From Dactylosporangium aurantiacum (GTDB lineage Bacteria; Actinomycetota; Actinomycetes; Mycobacteriales; Micromonosporaceae), in the NCBI RefSeq assembly GCF_000716715.1, contig NZ_JNYJ01000033.1, positions 1 to 64,000 on the forward strand: a DNA stretch of 64,000 bases, in the 5' to 3' direction. Position 1 is the first letter of the stretch; the number at the start of each line of letters is the position of its first letter. The translations under genes and the position numbers were made by a program. Shown piece by piece: positions 1 to 9,175 of the stretch. The notes below the pieces were generated by a model. It searched no databases. It saw only the letters and a list, made by a program, of their open reading frames with translations, and was not told the origin of the DNA.

Positions 1-39
1 CACGTTGGCGTACACGTGCGCAGGGCGCATACTGACGTC

Positions 40-94
40 GGCCTCGTCGTGGATGGGTACTGGTGTGGTAACCGAATCCAACCCCGACGAGGCC
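40..94. terminator. Long-arm inverted repeat downstream of the GH127 gene
   Basis: A 10-bp arm at 40-49 (GGCCTCGTCG) is matched by its perfect complement at 85-94 (CGACGAGGCC), separated by about 35 bases. It lies 60 bases past the stop codon of the leftward GH127 gene, so it may act as a terminator or stem on that transcript. There is no T-run, as is usual in high-GC actinomycetes. The rest of 1-153 holds no ORF I can support. Confidence 0.4.
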
Positions 95-153
95 AACTCG
101 TTGGCACGTCTATCAATCCGGGCGAGTTACGGACATAACTATTGGACAGGCGC

Positions 154-2898
154 TTAGATGAACCGCCACAGGTGGTCGTTGGTGCCGTTGTCGTCCCAGA
201 TCAGCACCTGGGCGCCCTGGGCGGTGGAGGCGCCGTTCACGCCCAGGACCCGCCCGCCGTTGGCGGACTGGATGCGGAAGTAGCCTCCTGTGCCGTACCG
301 CAGCCGCCAGCGACGGTCGGCCGAGGACGTGTCGGCGAGCTGCACGGCCCGCGTGCCGTTGGCCGTGCCCCCGTTCTCGACGCCGAGGACCAGGCCGCTG
401 TTGGCGTTGCGCAGCCGCAGGTAGCCGCCGGAGTCGACCACGGCCGTCCACAGGTGGTCGGCGGTGCCGGTGTCGCCCCACTGCAGGATCAGCCCGCCGC
501 TGGCCGTGGACATGTTCTGCACGCCCAGGACCAGGCCGCTGCCGAGGTTCTGGATGCGCCGGCTGCCGTTGGGCACGAAGCGCCACAGGTTGTCGGTGCC
601 GCCGTCGTCGGGCGCCTGCACGGCCTGAGCGCCGTTGGCGGTGGAGTTGCCCTGGATGGCCAGGACCTTGCCGCTGTTGACGTTGCGCAGCTTGTGCGAG
701 CCGTCGCCGTTGTCCACCACGGTCCAGCGGTGGTCGGCGGTGCCGTTGTCGGCCCACTGCAGCACGACGGCGTTGTCGGCGGTCGACATGTTCTGCACGC
801 CGAGCACCTTGCCGCTGTTGACGTTGCGCAGCCGCACGGCGGTGCCGTCGGTGACCAGCTCCCAGTTGTGGTCGGCGGTGCCGTTGTCGGTCCACTGCAG
901 CGCCAGGCCGCCGTCGGCGGTGGACATGTTCTGCACGCCGAGCACCAGCCCGCTGGCGGCGTTGACGAGCCGGTAGTTGGCCACGCCGGAGCCGGTGCCC
1001 TGGCCGTCGGCGCTCCAGTACACGGTGTAGTTGTAGCCGTGCGCGTCCTGGAACGGGTTGAGGGCGACCGTCGCGCCGTTGGCGGTGGCGGTGAAGGCGA
1101 GCGACGTCGAGCCGGTGCGGGTGACCGAGGCGGTGTTGAGCGACGGCAGCGCGCTCAGGGCGGTGTCGCCGTAGTTGCCGGCGAGCACGACCGGACCGTA
1201 GGTGACGGCGACGACGTTGGCGTTGTCGTTGGCCGGGCGCACGGCGACCTGCATCGGCAGCCGGACGGTGACGGTGTCGCCGGACGTCCAGGAGCGGGTG
1301 AGGCTCGCGTACGTGCCGGGCGTGGTCGCGATGCTCTGCGCGGTGCCGTTGACGCTGACGGTGGCCCCGGAGGTCCAGGCGGGGATGCGGATGCGCATCG
1401 TCCAGGTGCCGGCGGCGGTGCCGGTGACCGTCAGCGTCGTGGTGTCGCTCACCGGGTACGTGGTGCTCTGGGTGACCGTGATCCCGCGCTGCGACCAGTT
1501 CAGCACCGACGGGGTGAACAGGTTCACGGTCAGCGTGGTGCCGTTGTAGAAGTAGATGGACTCCATCAGCTTCGTGTTGGTCTCCACGCCGGTGCCCTGG
1601 CAGCACCAGAAGCTGTTGTAGTCGGTGCTCCAGGTGCCGCCGCCCCACGCGGGGCCCACGCCGCGCCGGCCGCCGGGTTTCAGGGGCGTGAAGTAGGTGA
1701 CGTGGCCGTGGCTGTCGGCGGGGTTCTGCGCGCCGATCAGGTGGTTGATGAGGGCCCGCTCGTAGAAGTCGAAGTAGGCGGCGTTGTCGGGGTTCAGCAG
1801 CCACAGCTCGCGCGTCAGTTTCAGCATGTTGTACGTGTTGCACTGCTCGCACGTGTCATTGGTGAGGTACGCGGCGATCGCGTTGGGCGCGCGGAAGTGC
1901 TCGGCCTGGCTGTTGCCGCCGATGACGTAGGTGTGCGCGGCGACGGTGATGTTCCACGCGTTGGCGGCGATGTCGCGGTAGCGGGTGGTGCCGGTGGCCT
2001 TGTACTCGCGTGCCGCGCCGATCCACTTCGGCACCTGCGTGTTGGCGTGCAGCCCGTTGAGCTGGTCGGTGTTGGACGCGAGCGGGTTGAACACCGAGGC
2101 GTGGTCGAAGCGCTGGGCGGTGGTCAGCCAACGGGCGTCGCCGGTCTGCTGGTACAGGTCGGCCAGCACGGCGTTCATGCCGCCGAACTCGACGCCGAGG
2201 GTGTTCTGCATCTGGCTGGCGCTGAGCCGGCCGGTGCGCCAGTCGACCCAACCGGCGAGGGCGAGCAGCACGTCGCGGGCCTGGGTGCTGCCGATGAGCC
2301 GCCACACGTCGAGCAGGCCGGCGAGGGTCTTGTGGATGCAGTACCACGGGACGTTGCCGTTGCTCAGCGTGCCGTTCTCCAGCGCGGTGAAGTCCGACTC
2401 GGGGAAGCCGGACAGGTAGCCGGTGCTGAACCCGGCGGCGCCGTTGTTGGCCTGGCACGCGGCGAGCCCGGCGACCATCGCGTTGGCCTTGTCCCGGCAG
2501 GTCGTGTCGCCGAGCACCGCGTACGCCTGGGCCCACGCGGTCAGCAGGTGGCCCTGCATGTGGGTGCGGAACGGGAAGTTCGGCGCGTCCCATCCGCCGT
2601 TGGCGGCGGCGCCGGCCGTGGACAGCCGGTGGTTGGCGCGGAAGTTGTACAGCATCCGGTTGACGTCGACGAACTGCAGGTACGCGAGGGTCCGGTTCTG
2701 GTTGTCCAGCCAGCGGCCGGTGGTCAGCCGCACCTGCCCTAGGTCGAACGGGTACGCCGAGACGCCGATGTCGGCGCGGGCCGGGGCGACGGCGGCGCCG
2801 GCCGTCGCGTCGCCGAGCAGGGGTGCGGCGGCGGAGGCGGCGGCGAGCACGCCGGTGGTCTGCAGCAGCCGTCGCCGGCTGACGCTGGGGTGGGCCAT
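154..2898 (-). CDS. Secreted GH127 beta-L-arabinofuranosidase with ricin-type lectin tail
   Basis: 914 residues. The N-terminus carries a twin-arginine motif (S7-R-R-R-L-L12) and an Ala-rich h-region, so Tat export with cleavage near residue 35-42 is predicted. Residues about 50-600 are a GH127-type catalytic region: E351-x-C353 and the pair C432-C433 match the Glu and three Cys that bind zinc and supply the nucleophile in beta-L-arabinofuranosidases (HypBA1 type). Residues about 645-914 hold six ricin/CBM13-like repeats with QxW-type motifs (for example LQW...W), which should bind polysaccharide. The role is probably release of L-arabinofuranose from plant glycans outside the cell. The start is the ATG before the Tat signal. 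The gene is divergent from a LAL regulator and is probably controlled by LacI-type operators in the intergenic gap. Confidence 0.9.
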   Translation of the reverse strand: MAHPSVSRRRLLQTTGVLAAASAAAPLLGDATAGAAVAPARADIGVSAYPFDLGQVRLTTGRWLDNQNRTLAYLQFVDVNRMLYNFRANHRLSTAGAAANGGWDAPNFPFRTHMQGHLLTAWAQAYAVLGDTTCRDKANAMVAGLAACQANNGAAGFSTGYLSGFPESDFTALENGTLSNGNVPWYCIHKTLAGLLDVWRLIGSTQARDVLLALAGWVDWRTGRLSASQMQNTLGVEFGGMNAVLADLYQQTGDARWLTTAQRFDHASVFNPLASNTDQLNGLHANTQVPKWIGAAREYKATGTTRYRDIAANAWNITVAAHTYVIGGNSQAEHFRAPNAIAAYLTNDTCEQCNTYNMLKLTRELWLLNPDNAAYFDFYERALINHLIGAQNPADSHGHVTYFTPLKPGGRRGVGPAWGGGTWSTDYNSFWCCQGTGVETNTKLMESIYFYNGTTLTVNLFTPSVLNWSQRGITVTQSTTYPVSDTTTLTVTGTAAGTWTMRIRIPAWTSGATVSVNGTAQSIATTPGTYASLTRSWTSGDTVTVRLPMQVAVRPANDNANVVAVTYGPVVLAGNYGDTALSALPSLNTASVTRTGSTSLAFTATANGATVALNPFQDAHGYNYTVYWSADGQGTGSGVANYRLVNAASGLVLGVQNMSTADGGLALQWTDNGTADHNWELVTDGTAVRLRNVNSGKVLGVQNMSTADNAVVLQWADNGTADHRWTVVDNGDGSHKLRNVNSGKVLAIQGNSTANGAQAVQAPDDGGTDNLWRFVPNGSRRIQNLGSGLVLGVQNMSTASGGLILQWGDTGTADHLWTAVVDSGGYLRLRNANSGLVLGVENGGTANGTRAVQLADTSSADRRWRLRYGTGGYFRIQSANGGRVLGVNGASTAQGAQVLIWDDNGTNDHLWRFI

Positions 2899-2930
2899 CG
2901 GGGGTGTGATCCTTTCCAGGTCGGCGGTGC

Positions 2931-2946
2931 ATGTGAACGCTCACAT
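2931..2946. promoter_or_regulatory. LacI-type palindromic operator, site 1
   Basis: ATGTGAACGCTCACAT is a 16-bp inverted repeat with a central CG, typical of LacI/GalR-family operators. It lies 33 bases upstream of the GH127 start codon, where it could block transcription. No LacI-family gene is in the window, so the regulator must be encoded elsewhere. Confidence 0.6.
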
Positions 2947-2998
2947 GGCGGGGGTACGCTAACCATCCGTAGCAGTCGGCGGACTCGGATTGATCAGC

Positions 2999-3010
2999 GT
3001 GAGCGCTCAC
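2999..3010. promoter_or_regulatory. LacI-type palindromic operator, site 2
   Basis: GTGAGCGCTCAC is a perfect 12-bp palindrome about 66 bp from site 1, roughly six helical turns, so the two sites could be bound together or looped. Sugar-responsive control of the GH127 gene, and perhaps of the divergent LAL regulator, is inferred. Confidence 0.6.
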
Positions 3011-3083
3011 ATCCGTGCCGAGCGTGCCAGACCCGTCCGGACACCGCAAGAGCGAGGTACGCTCGCCCGGCGGGGAGGATCAT

Positions 3084-5807
3084 GTGTGGGCGGACACCAA
3101 CCGGCCTGAGCTGCGCGGCCGGCGGCAGGAGCGGCAGCTCCTGGACCAGCTGCTGCGCGACGTGCGCGCCGGTCGCAGCCGGGTCCTCGTCGTTCGCGGC
3201 GAGGCCGGCGCCGGCAAGTCGGCCCTGCTGCAGCACCTGACCGCCGGGGCCGGCGCGCCGCGCGTCGCCCGCGCCGCCGGCGTCGAGCCGGAGACCGAGA
3301 TCGCCTATGCCGCGCTGCAGCAGCTGTGCGTGCCGCTGCTGGGCCACCTCGACGCGCTGCCCGAGCCGCAGCGCCGCGCCCTGGGCACCGCGTTCGGCCT
3401 CGCCGCCGGCGACCCGCCGGATGCGCTGCTGGTCGGGCTCGCCGTCCTCGGCCTGCTCGCCGAGGCCGCCGCCGTGCAGCCGCTGCTGTGCGTCGTGGAC
3501 GACGCGCAGTGGCTCGACCGGATGTCCGAGGTCATCCTCACGTTCGTCGCCCGCCGGCTGGACGCGGAGTCGGTGGCGCTGGTGTTCGCCGCCCGCAGCC
3601 CCGGCGGCGACCGGCTGCTGACCGGCCTGCCCGAGCTGCGCGTCGGCGGGCTGCCCGCGGCCGACGCGCGGGCCCTGCTCGACTCGGTGCTGCCCGGCCC
3701 CGTCGACGAGCGCGTCCGGGACCGCATCGTGGCCGAGACCGGTGGCAACCCCCTGGCGCTGCTGGAGCTGCCGCGCGCCTGGAGCGCCGCCGAGCTGGCG
3801 TTCGGCCCCGGCGCCCCCACCGACCGGGGCGATGTGCCGGCGTCCGGCGCACCCGCCGGCCGGGGCGCAGCGCTGGCCGGGCAGGTCGAGGAGGGCTTCG
3901 GCCGGCGCATCGCCGCGCTGCCGGCCGCCACCCGGCTGCTGCTGCTCGCCGCGGCCGTCGAGCCTGTCGGCGACGTGCCCCTGCTGTGGCGGGCCGCCGC
4001 CCGGCTCGGGGTCGGCATGGACGCCGCCGCGCCCGCCGTCGCGGCCGGCCTGCTCGACCTCGGCGCGCTGGTGCGGTTCCGCCATCCGCTGGTGCGCTCC
4101 GCCGCGTGGCGGGCCGCCGACCCGGCGACCCTGCGTGACGTGCACCGGGCCCTGGCCGACGTCACCGACCCCGACCTCGACCCCGACCGGCACGCCTGGC
4201 ACCGGGCGCACGCCGCCGCGGGCCCCGACGAGGACGTCGCCGCCGAGCTGAAACGCTGCGCCGACCGGGCCCTGGCCCGCGGCGGGCGGGCCGCGGCCGC
4301 GGCGTTCCTGGAGCGCGCCGCCGCGCTGACCGAGGATCCGAAGCGCCGCTCGGCCACGCTGCTGGCCGCCGCCCGGGCCCGGCTCGCCGCGGGTGCCCCG
4401 GCGCTGGTGCCGGATCTGCTCTCGGCCGCCGAGCTGGGCCCGCTGGATCCGCTGCAGCAGGCCGGCGCCCAGCGGCTGCGGGCACAGGCGGTCCTCGCCG
4501 CCGAGCCGGGACCGGCCGCCGTCCCGGCGCTGCTCGACGCGGCAGGCCGCCTCGAAGGGCTGGACCCGGCCGCGGCCCGCGAGACGTACCTGGCGGCCCT
4601 CGGCGCGGCCCTGCACGCCGGCCGGCGCGGCCGCGACACCGCCCGGCGGGCCGCGCAGGCGGCGCTGGCCGTGCCGGCGGCCGACGACGCGACCGGACTG
4701 CTGCTCGGCGCCCTGGCGACCTGGACCCTCGAGGGGCACGCGGCGGCCGTCCCCGCGCTGCGGCGCGCCGTCGACGCCACCGGCGACCCCGACCTGCTGT
4801 GGCTGACCGCGCCGGCCGCGCACGAGCTCTACCGGGCCGACGTCGCGCACCGGCTCTGCGAGCGGGCGATGACCTTCGCCCGCACCGCCGGCGCGCTGTC
4901 GCTGCTGCCCGCGGCGCTGCACCTGCACGCCGGCACGCTGCTGCTCATGGGCCGGTTCGGTGACGCGGCCGCGGCCCTCGCGCAGGGCGCCGCCCTGACC
5001 GGCGCACCGCCGGCCGCACCGCCGTCGCCCGCGGCGCTGCTGCTGGCCGCGTACCGCGGCGACGAGGACGGCACGCTGCGGCTGTGCCACGACGCCGAGG
5101 ACCGCGTGCCCGGCCACGCCCTGACCGCGCGGGCCGTGCTGGGCAACGGCGCCGGCAACGCCGCGGCGGCGCTGCAGGCCGCCCGGCAGGCGGCGGCGCA
5201 CGAGGAGCTGGCCGTCACCGGCGCGGCGCTCGGTGAGCTCGTGGAGGCGGCGGCCCGGGCCGGCGAACCCGCCGCCGCGGCGCACGCCCGGGACCGCCTG
5301 GCCGAACGGGCCACGGCCGCCGGCACCGACTGGAGCCTGGCCGCGCTCGCCCTCGCCGACGCGCTCGTCACCCCGGCCGACGGGCACTTCCGGCGGGCCG
5401 TCGACCGGTACACCGCCGCCGGCCTGGACCTGCTCACCGCGCGGGCCCGGCTGCTGCACGGCGAGTGGCTGCGCCGGGAGGGCCGCCGCGCCGACGCCCG
5501 CACCGAGCTGCGCGCCGCGCACGACGCGTTCACCGGCATGGGCGCCGAGGCGTTCGCCGCCCGGGCCGCCCGCGAGCTGGCGGCCACCGGCGAGACGGTC
5601 CGCAAGCGGTCCGAGGGCCCGTCGCAGGAACTGACCGCGCAGGAGGCGCAGATCGCCCGGCTGGTCGTCGCGGGACACACCAACCCCGAGATCGGCGCCA
5701 CCCTGTTCCTCAGCCCGCGCACCGTCGAGTGGCACCTGCGCAAGGTGTTCGGCAAGCTCGGCATCGCCTCCCGCCGGGAGCTGGCCGCGGCGCTGCGCGA
5801 CGGCTGA
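3084..5807 (+). CDS. LAL-type LuxR-family transcriptional regulator with AAA ATPase
   Basis: 907 residues from the GTG at 3084, chosen because GGGGAGG lies about 7 bases upstream; a GTG at 3015 is also in frame but has no clear ribosome binding site. Near the N-terminus is a P-loop (GEAGAGKS, residues 39-46), then a Walker B (VVDDAQWLD) of an AAA_16-type ATPase, a long Ala/Leu-rich helical region resembling TPR-like MalT helices, and a C-terminal LuxR HTH (ELTAQEAQIARLV...SPRTVEWHLRKVFGKLG). Proteins of this LAL class activate transcription after ligand and ATP binding. Divergence from the GH127 gene makes a role in sugar or glycan use possible, but the target is not shown. Confidence 0.85.
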   Translation: MWADTNRPELRGRRQERQLLDQLLRDVRAGRSRVLVVRGEAGAGKSALLQHLTAGAGAPRVARAAGVEPETEIAYAALQQLCVPLLGHLDALPEPQRRALGTAFGLAAGDPPDALLVGLAVLGLLAEAAAVQPLLCVVDDAQWLDRMSEVILTFVARRLDAESVALVFAARSPGGDRLLTGLPELRVGGLPAADARALLDSVLPGPVDERVRDRIVAETGGNPLALLELPRAWSAAELAFGPGAPTDRGDVPASGAPAGRGAALAGQVEEGFGRRIAALPAATRLLLLAAAVEPVGDVPLLWRAAARLGVGMDAAAPAVAAGLLDLGALVRFRHPLVRSAAWRAADPATLRDVHRALADVTDPDLDPDRHAWHRAHAAAGPDEDVAAELKRCADRALARGGRAAAAAFLERAAALTEDPKRRSATLLAAARARLAAGAPALVPDLLSAAELGPLDPLQQAGAQRLRAQAVLAAEPGPAAVPALLDAAGRLEGLDPAAARETYLAALGAALHAGRRGRDTARRAAQAALAVPAADDATGLLLGALATWTLEGHAAAVPALRRAVDATGDPDLLWLTAPAAHELYRADVAHRLCERAMTFARTAGALSLLPAALHLHAGTLLLMGRFGDAAAALAQGAALTGAPPAAPPSPAALLLAAYRGDEDGTLRLCHDAEDRVPGHALTARAVLGNGAGNAAAALQAARQAAAHEELAVTGAALGELVEAAARAGEPAAAAHARDRLAERATAAGTDWSLAALALADALVTPADGHFRRAVDRYTAAGLDLLTARARLLHGEWLRREGRRADARTELRAAHDAFTGMGAEAFAARAARELAATGETVRKRSEGPSQELTAQEAQIARLVVAGHTNPEIGATLFLSPRTVEWHLRKVFGKLGIASRRELAAALRDG

Positions 5808-5816
5808 AACGGGCCG

Positions 5817-6425
5817 TCAGGCCGGCAGGCCCGCCGCCTTCGCCATGTACGCGGCGTACCAGGCCGGCCAGTCCGGGTCCTCGCGGCCGATCTCCTGCTC
5901 GTGCCGGCCGTGCGCCGCGGCGGCGTCGCGCAGCGCCTGCTCCAGCTCGCCCACCGAGTGGTAGATGGCGTGCCCGACCCGTCCCGGTAGCCGCCGGGTC
6001 ACCTCCTGGAGCACGAACAGGTTCCCGTCGGGGTCGGTGAACGACGCGAACGACCCGTACGACTGCCGCTGCGGATCGGGTCCGGGCACCCTCGCCTCGG
6101 TGCCGGCGTGGTGGAAGATGCCACCGGCGTCGTGGAACACCTCGCTGACGTCGACCCCGCGCGTGCTGAGATCCTTCTGGGCGGCGACGACGTCGTCCAC
6201 GACCAGGTACACGCCGCCGCGCGACGAGCCCGGCGCGGCGTCGGTGACCCGGCTGCCGAAGATGATCGACGCGGTCGAGCCGGGCGGCGTCACCTGCACG
6301 ACGCGGAACCCGCCCTCGCCGGAGAAGTCGGCGTCCTCCCGGAAGCCGGCCCTGGTGAAGAACTCCTTGGACCGGTCGACGTCCGAGACCGGCAGCACCA
6401 CGATCTCCAGTTTCAGATCCTGCAT
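5817..6425 (-). CDS. VOC (glyoxalase/bleomycin resistance) family protein
   Basis: 202 residues from the ATG at 6425, which has GAGGAG about 5 bases upstream; a longer in-frame start at 6470 lacks this. Residues about 1-125 form a single VOC domain (LEIVVLPVSDVDRSKEFFTRAGF at the front, then FTDPDGNLFVLQEV at its end). A further ~75 residues, rich in charged and aromatic side chains (DPDWPAWYAAYMAKA), form a C-terminal extension seen in some actinobacterial VOC proteins. The metal-dependent reaction or bound ligand cannot be deduced. The gene is convergent with the LAL regulator. Confidence 0.75.
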   Translation of the reverse strand: MQDLKLEIVVLPVSDVDRSKEFFTRAGFREDADFSGEGGFRVVQVTPPGSTASIIFGSRVTDAAPGSSRGGVYLVVDDVVAAQKDLSTRGVDVSEVFHDAGGIFHHAGTEARVPGPDPQRQSYGSFASFTDPDGNLFVLQEVTRRLPGRVGHAIYHSVGELEQALRDAAAAHGRHEQEIGREDPDWPAWYAAYMAKAAGLPA

Positions 6426-6591
6426 GTCCACTCCTCGGTTGAGCCGTGCGGCAGCGCCTGCACTGCCCAATCCGGCCCGCGTCTACCGCGCCGGCACCGG
6501 CCGGAATCGCGCCGCGTAGCCGACCGGTGGCCGTGCGCCAGGTGGTCCCTGGCGGGTCGTATTGTGGGGTTCGACGGGGAGGAGTGCTCAG

Positions 6592-8103
6592 GTGTCGATG
6601 CTCAAAGGCGCGAACCTGCCGGTGCGGGTGGCGGCGGTGCGTGCGGTGCTGGGCTGGTCCAGCGGTGCCGGGGTGCCCGACGCGGACGGTTCGGCGTTGC
6701 TGCTGGTCGGTGGCAAGGTCCGCAACGATGACGACTTCGTCTTCTACAACCAGCCGGCGCACCCGGCGGGCGCGGTCCGGCACGAGGGCAAGACCAGCGG
6801 CGGCGGGGTCGTGACCGACACGCTCTTCGTGAACCTGGCCCGGGTGGAGCCGGTGGTGGAGCGGATCATCCTGGCCGCGTCGGCGGACGGCGGCACGTTC
6901 GGGTCGGTGCGGGGGTTGCACATCCGGCTGCTCGACGCGGGGTCCGGGGTGGAGGTGGCCCGGTTCGACAGCCCGGGCGCCACGACCGAGACGGCGTTCA
7001 TCTTCGGCGAGCTGTACCGGCGGGCCGGGCAGTGGAAGTTCCGCGCGGTCGGGCAGGGGTATGACTCCGGGCTGGCGGGGCTGGCCCGCGACTTCGGCAT
7101 CTCCGTCGACGACGAGCCGGCACCCGCCGCCGCGACACAGGTACCCACGGCACCGGCACCCGCCGCGCCGCCACCCGCCGCGCCGGCACCCTCGACTGGT
7201 GGCTGGCCTTCGGTGACGGTGACGGGCCCCGATGGGCAGCCGCGGCAGATCGGGCTGCCGGCGACGGTGCCGCCGCCGGTCGCGCCGCCACCACCGCCGA
7301 TGGCCCCGCCCGCTGCCCCGGTCGCGCCGCCATCGCCGCCCGCGCCGCCGATGGCCCCGCCTACTCCCCCGCCCGCGCCGCCGATGGCCCCGTTCGCTCC
7401 CCCGGTCGCTCCGCCGGCTCCGCCGGTCGCCCCCGGGCCGCCGGCCGCACCGGCGGCGCCCGTGCGGCTGACCAAGGTGACGCTGACGAAGCAGGCGCCG
7501 ACCGTGTCGCTCACCAAGCAGGGCGGCTCGTCCGGGTCGATGCGGGTCAACCTCAACTGGAGCATGCGGGGGCTGGAGAAGCGCGGCCTGTTCGGCAAGC
7601 GGAAGTCCGCCCAGCTGCCCGACCTCGACCTCGACCTGTGCTGCCTGTGGGAGCTGGTCGACGGCCGCAAGGGCATCGTGCACCCGCTCGACAACCAGTT
7701 CGGGGCGCTGCACCAGGCGCCGTACATCCTGCTGGACGGCGACGACCGCACCGGTGCCGTCGAGACCGGCGAGAACCTGACGATCAACCTCGACCACGCC
7801 CGCGAGTTCCGCCGGATTCTCATCTACGCCAACATCTACGACGGCGCCGAATCGTTCGCCGGCCTCGACGCGGTCGCCACGCTGTACCCGCAGCACGGCG
7901 CCCCGATCGAGATGCGCCTCGACGAGTGCACCGTCCAGTCGCGGGCCGGGGTGCTGTTCCTCATCGAGAACGTCAACGGCGAGCTGGTCGTGCGGCGGGA
8001 GTCGCGGTACATCATCCCGGAGCCGGGCCAGTTCCGGAACCAGGCGGTCGACCTCGCCTACGGCTGGGGCCTGTCCTGGGTCGCGGCCGGCCCGAAGACC
8101 TGA
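6592..8103 (+). CDS. TerD-family protein with two Ter domains and a Pro/Ala linker
   Basis: 503 residues from GTG 6592, with GGGGAGGAG about 9 bases upstream (ATG 6598 is an alternative). Residues about 1-170 are a TerD-like domain (KGANLPV..., then DDFVFYNQP and FIFGELYRR), the calcium-binding fold of tellurite and chemical stress systems. A low-complexity linker of about 100 residues made of P, A and M follows. The C-terminal half starts with [15 protein letters not shown] and has a second Ter-like domain (MRVNLNWS..., [24 protein letters not shown]). Two-domain Ter proteins of this kind are common in actinomycetes. No other ter gene is adjacent, so it stands alone here; the function is probably stress-related or regulatory. 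Confidence 0.85.
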   Translation: MSMLKGANLPVRVAAVRAVLGWSSGAGVPDADGSALLLVGGKVRNDDDFVFYNQPAHPAGAVRHEGKTSGGGVVTDTLFVNLARVEPVVERIILAASADGGTFGSVRGLHIRLLDAGSGVEVARFDSPGATTETAFIFGELYRRAGQWKFRAVGQGYDSGLAGLARDFGISVDDEPAPAAATQVPTAPAPAAPPPAAPAPSTGGWPSVTVTGPDGQPRQIGLPATVPPPVAPPPPPMAPPAAPVAPPSPPAPPMAPPTPPPAPPMAPFAPPVAPPAPPVAPGPPAAPAAPVRLTKVTLTKQAPTVSLTKQGGSSGSMRVNLNWSMRGLEKRGLFGKRKSAQLPDLDLDLCCLWELVDGRKGIVHPLDNQFGALHQAPYILLDGDDRTGAVETGENLTINLDHAREFRRILIYANIYDGAESFAGLDAVATLYPQHGAPIEMRLDECTVQSRAGVLFLIENVNGELVVRRESRYIIPEPGQFRNQAVDLAYGWGLSWVAAGPKT

Positions 8104-8119
8104 CGGGCCGCCGCGGCGG

Positions 8120-9085
8120 TCACATGACGACGACGAGCTTGCCGGTGGTGTGCCGGCGCTCGAAGTCGACGCACGCCTGCGCACCCTCGCCGAGGGTGTA
8201 CCGGCGACCGATCGTCGCCCGCAGCGGGCCGTTGGTGGCCAGGTCGGCGACCTCGCGCATGCCGCCGAGAGCGCCCTCCATGTCGAGGACGAAGCGCAGG
8301 TCGACGTCGTCGCGGCCGATCCAGTCCTGCCGCGGCACCGGGTAGGTGATGGTCAGCAGCCGGCCGCCGGGCCGCACCGCCCGGGCCACGCCGGTGAGCC
8401 GGTCGCTGGGCAGCGTGAGGTTGAACGCGGCGTCGACGCCCTCGGGGTAGCCGCGCTCGTCGTAGCCGACGACCTCGGTGGCGCCGAGGTCTCGGACGAG
8501 GTCGGCGTCGTGCTCGGTCGCGGTGGCGACGACGGTCGCCCGCGCGGCGGCGAGCAGCGGCAGCAGCGTGGTGCCGACGCCGCCGGTCGCGCCGACGACC
8601 AGGACCCGCTCGCCGGGCCGGATGCCGGCGGTGGCGAGCACCGCCCGGGCGGCGAGCCCGGTCGTGGCGAGGGCGGCGGCCTGCTCGGCGGTGAGGCCGG
8701 CGGGCCGGTGCGTCACGAACGGCGTGTCGGCCTCCACGACCGTGTACTGCGCGAGGGAGCCGGTGCTCATCGAGGGGCGCGGACCGAGCATCGGGCGCAG
8801 CGCCCGGGGCGCGGCGTAGCCGAAGATCTCGTCCCCGGGGACGTAGCCGCGCACGGCCGGCCCGACCTCGGCGACCGTGCCGGCGAAGTCGTTGCCGGGC
8901 ACGTGCGGGAACGTCAGCGGCGCGGCGTCGCGGAACCGGCCGCTGGGGATCACCACGTCACCCGGGTTGATCGACGCCGCGGCCACCCGCACCAGCAGCT
9001 GCCCGGGCCCGGGTCGCGGCACCGGCAGCTCGGCGACCGCGTACTGCTCCGGCGGTCCGTAATCCCGTACGACGACTGCCTGCAT
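8120..9085 (-). CDS. Zinc-independent quinone oxidoreductase / MDR-family dehydrogenase
   Basis: 321 residues. The N-terminal GroES-like fold (MQAVVVRDYGPPEQ..., HVPGNDFAGTVAEVG) is followed by a Rossmann NADP-binding motif (VVGATGGVGTTLLPLL). It lacks the four structural-zinc cysteines of alcohol dehydrogenases, which fits NADPH:quinone reductase relatives. It is divergent from a TetR gene, with two matching operators between them, so repression by that TetR and induction by an electrophile or antibiotic-like ligand are likely. Confidence 0.85.
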   Translation of the reverse strand: MQAVVVRDYGPPEQYAVAELPVPRPGPGQLLVRVAAASINPGDVVIPSGRFRDAAPLTFPHVPGNDFAGTVAEVGPAVRGYVPGDEIFGYAAPRALRPMLGPRPSMSTGSLAQYTVVEADTPFVTHRPAGLTAEQAAALATTGLAARAVLATAGIRPGERVLVVGATGGVGTTLLPLLAAARATVVATATEHDADLVRDLGATEVVGYDERGYPEGVDAAFNLTLPSDRLTGVARAVRPGGRLLTITYPVPRQDWIGRDDVDLRFVLDMEGALGGMREVADLATNGPLRATIGRRYTLGEGAQACVDFERRHTTGKLVVVM

Positions 9086-9102
9086 GCGCCCTCCCGTAAA
9101 CG

Positions 9103-9156
9103 GACCGCCCGGTCATGTTGTCCCGCCGACATTAGCCATAAACGGACCGGGCGGTC
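9103..9156. promoter_or_regulatory. Paired TetR operators between quinone oxidoreductase and tetR
   Basis: GACCGCCCGGTC (9103-9114) and GACCGGGCGGTC (9145-9156) are reverse complements of each other. Each is a near-perfect palindrome preceded by TAAACG. Their centres are 42 bp apart, four helical turns. The spacing and the divergent gene pair make them the likely binding sites of the TetR encoded at 9176. Confidence 0.7.
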
Positions 9157-9175
9157 AACTTGTACGATGGGCGCC

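Noticed and set aside
40-94. tRNA gene
   Set aside because: The inverted repeat is long and the loop does not hold a T-loop or anticodon arm.
142-2742. Rightward 866-codon frame opposite the GH127 gene
   Set aside because: It is a V/G/A/R-rich mirror of the lectin repeats and catalytic domain, with no ribosome binding site or family match.
2994-5735. Leftward reading frame of 913 codons opposite the LAL regulator
   Set aside because: It is the antisense shadow of the LAL gene in GC-rich DNA: its composition is G/R/A/Q-rich with no recognisable motif, while the rightward frame has Walker and HTH motifs.
8150-9175. Upstream extension of the TetR gene at 9176
   Set aside because: It would read antisense through the quinone oxidoreductase and through both operators; the HTH starts at a normal distance from ATG 9176.
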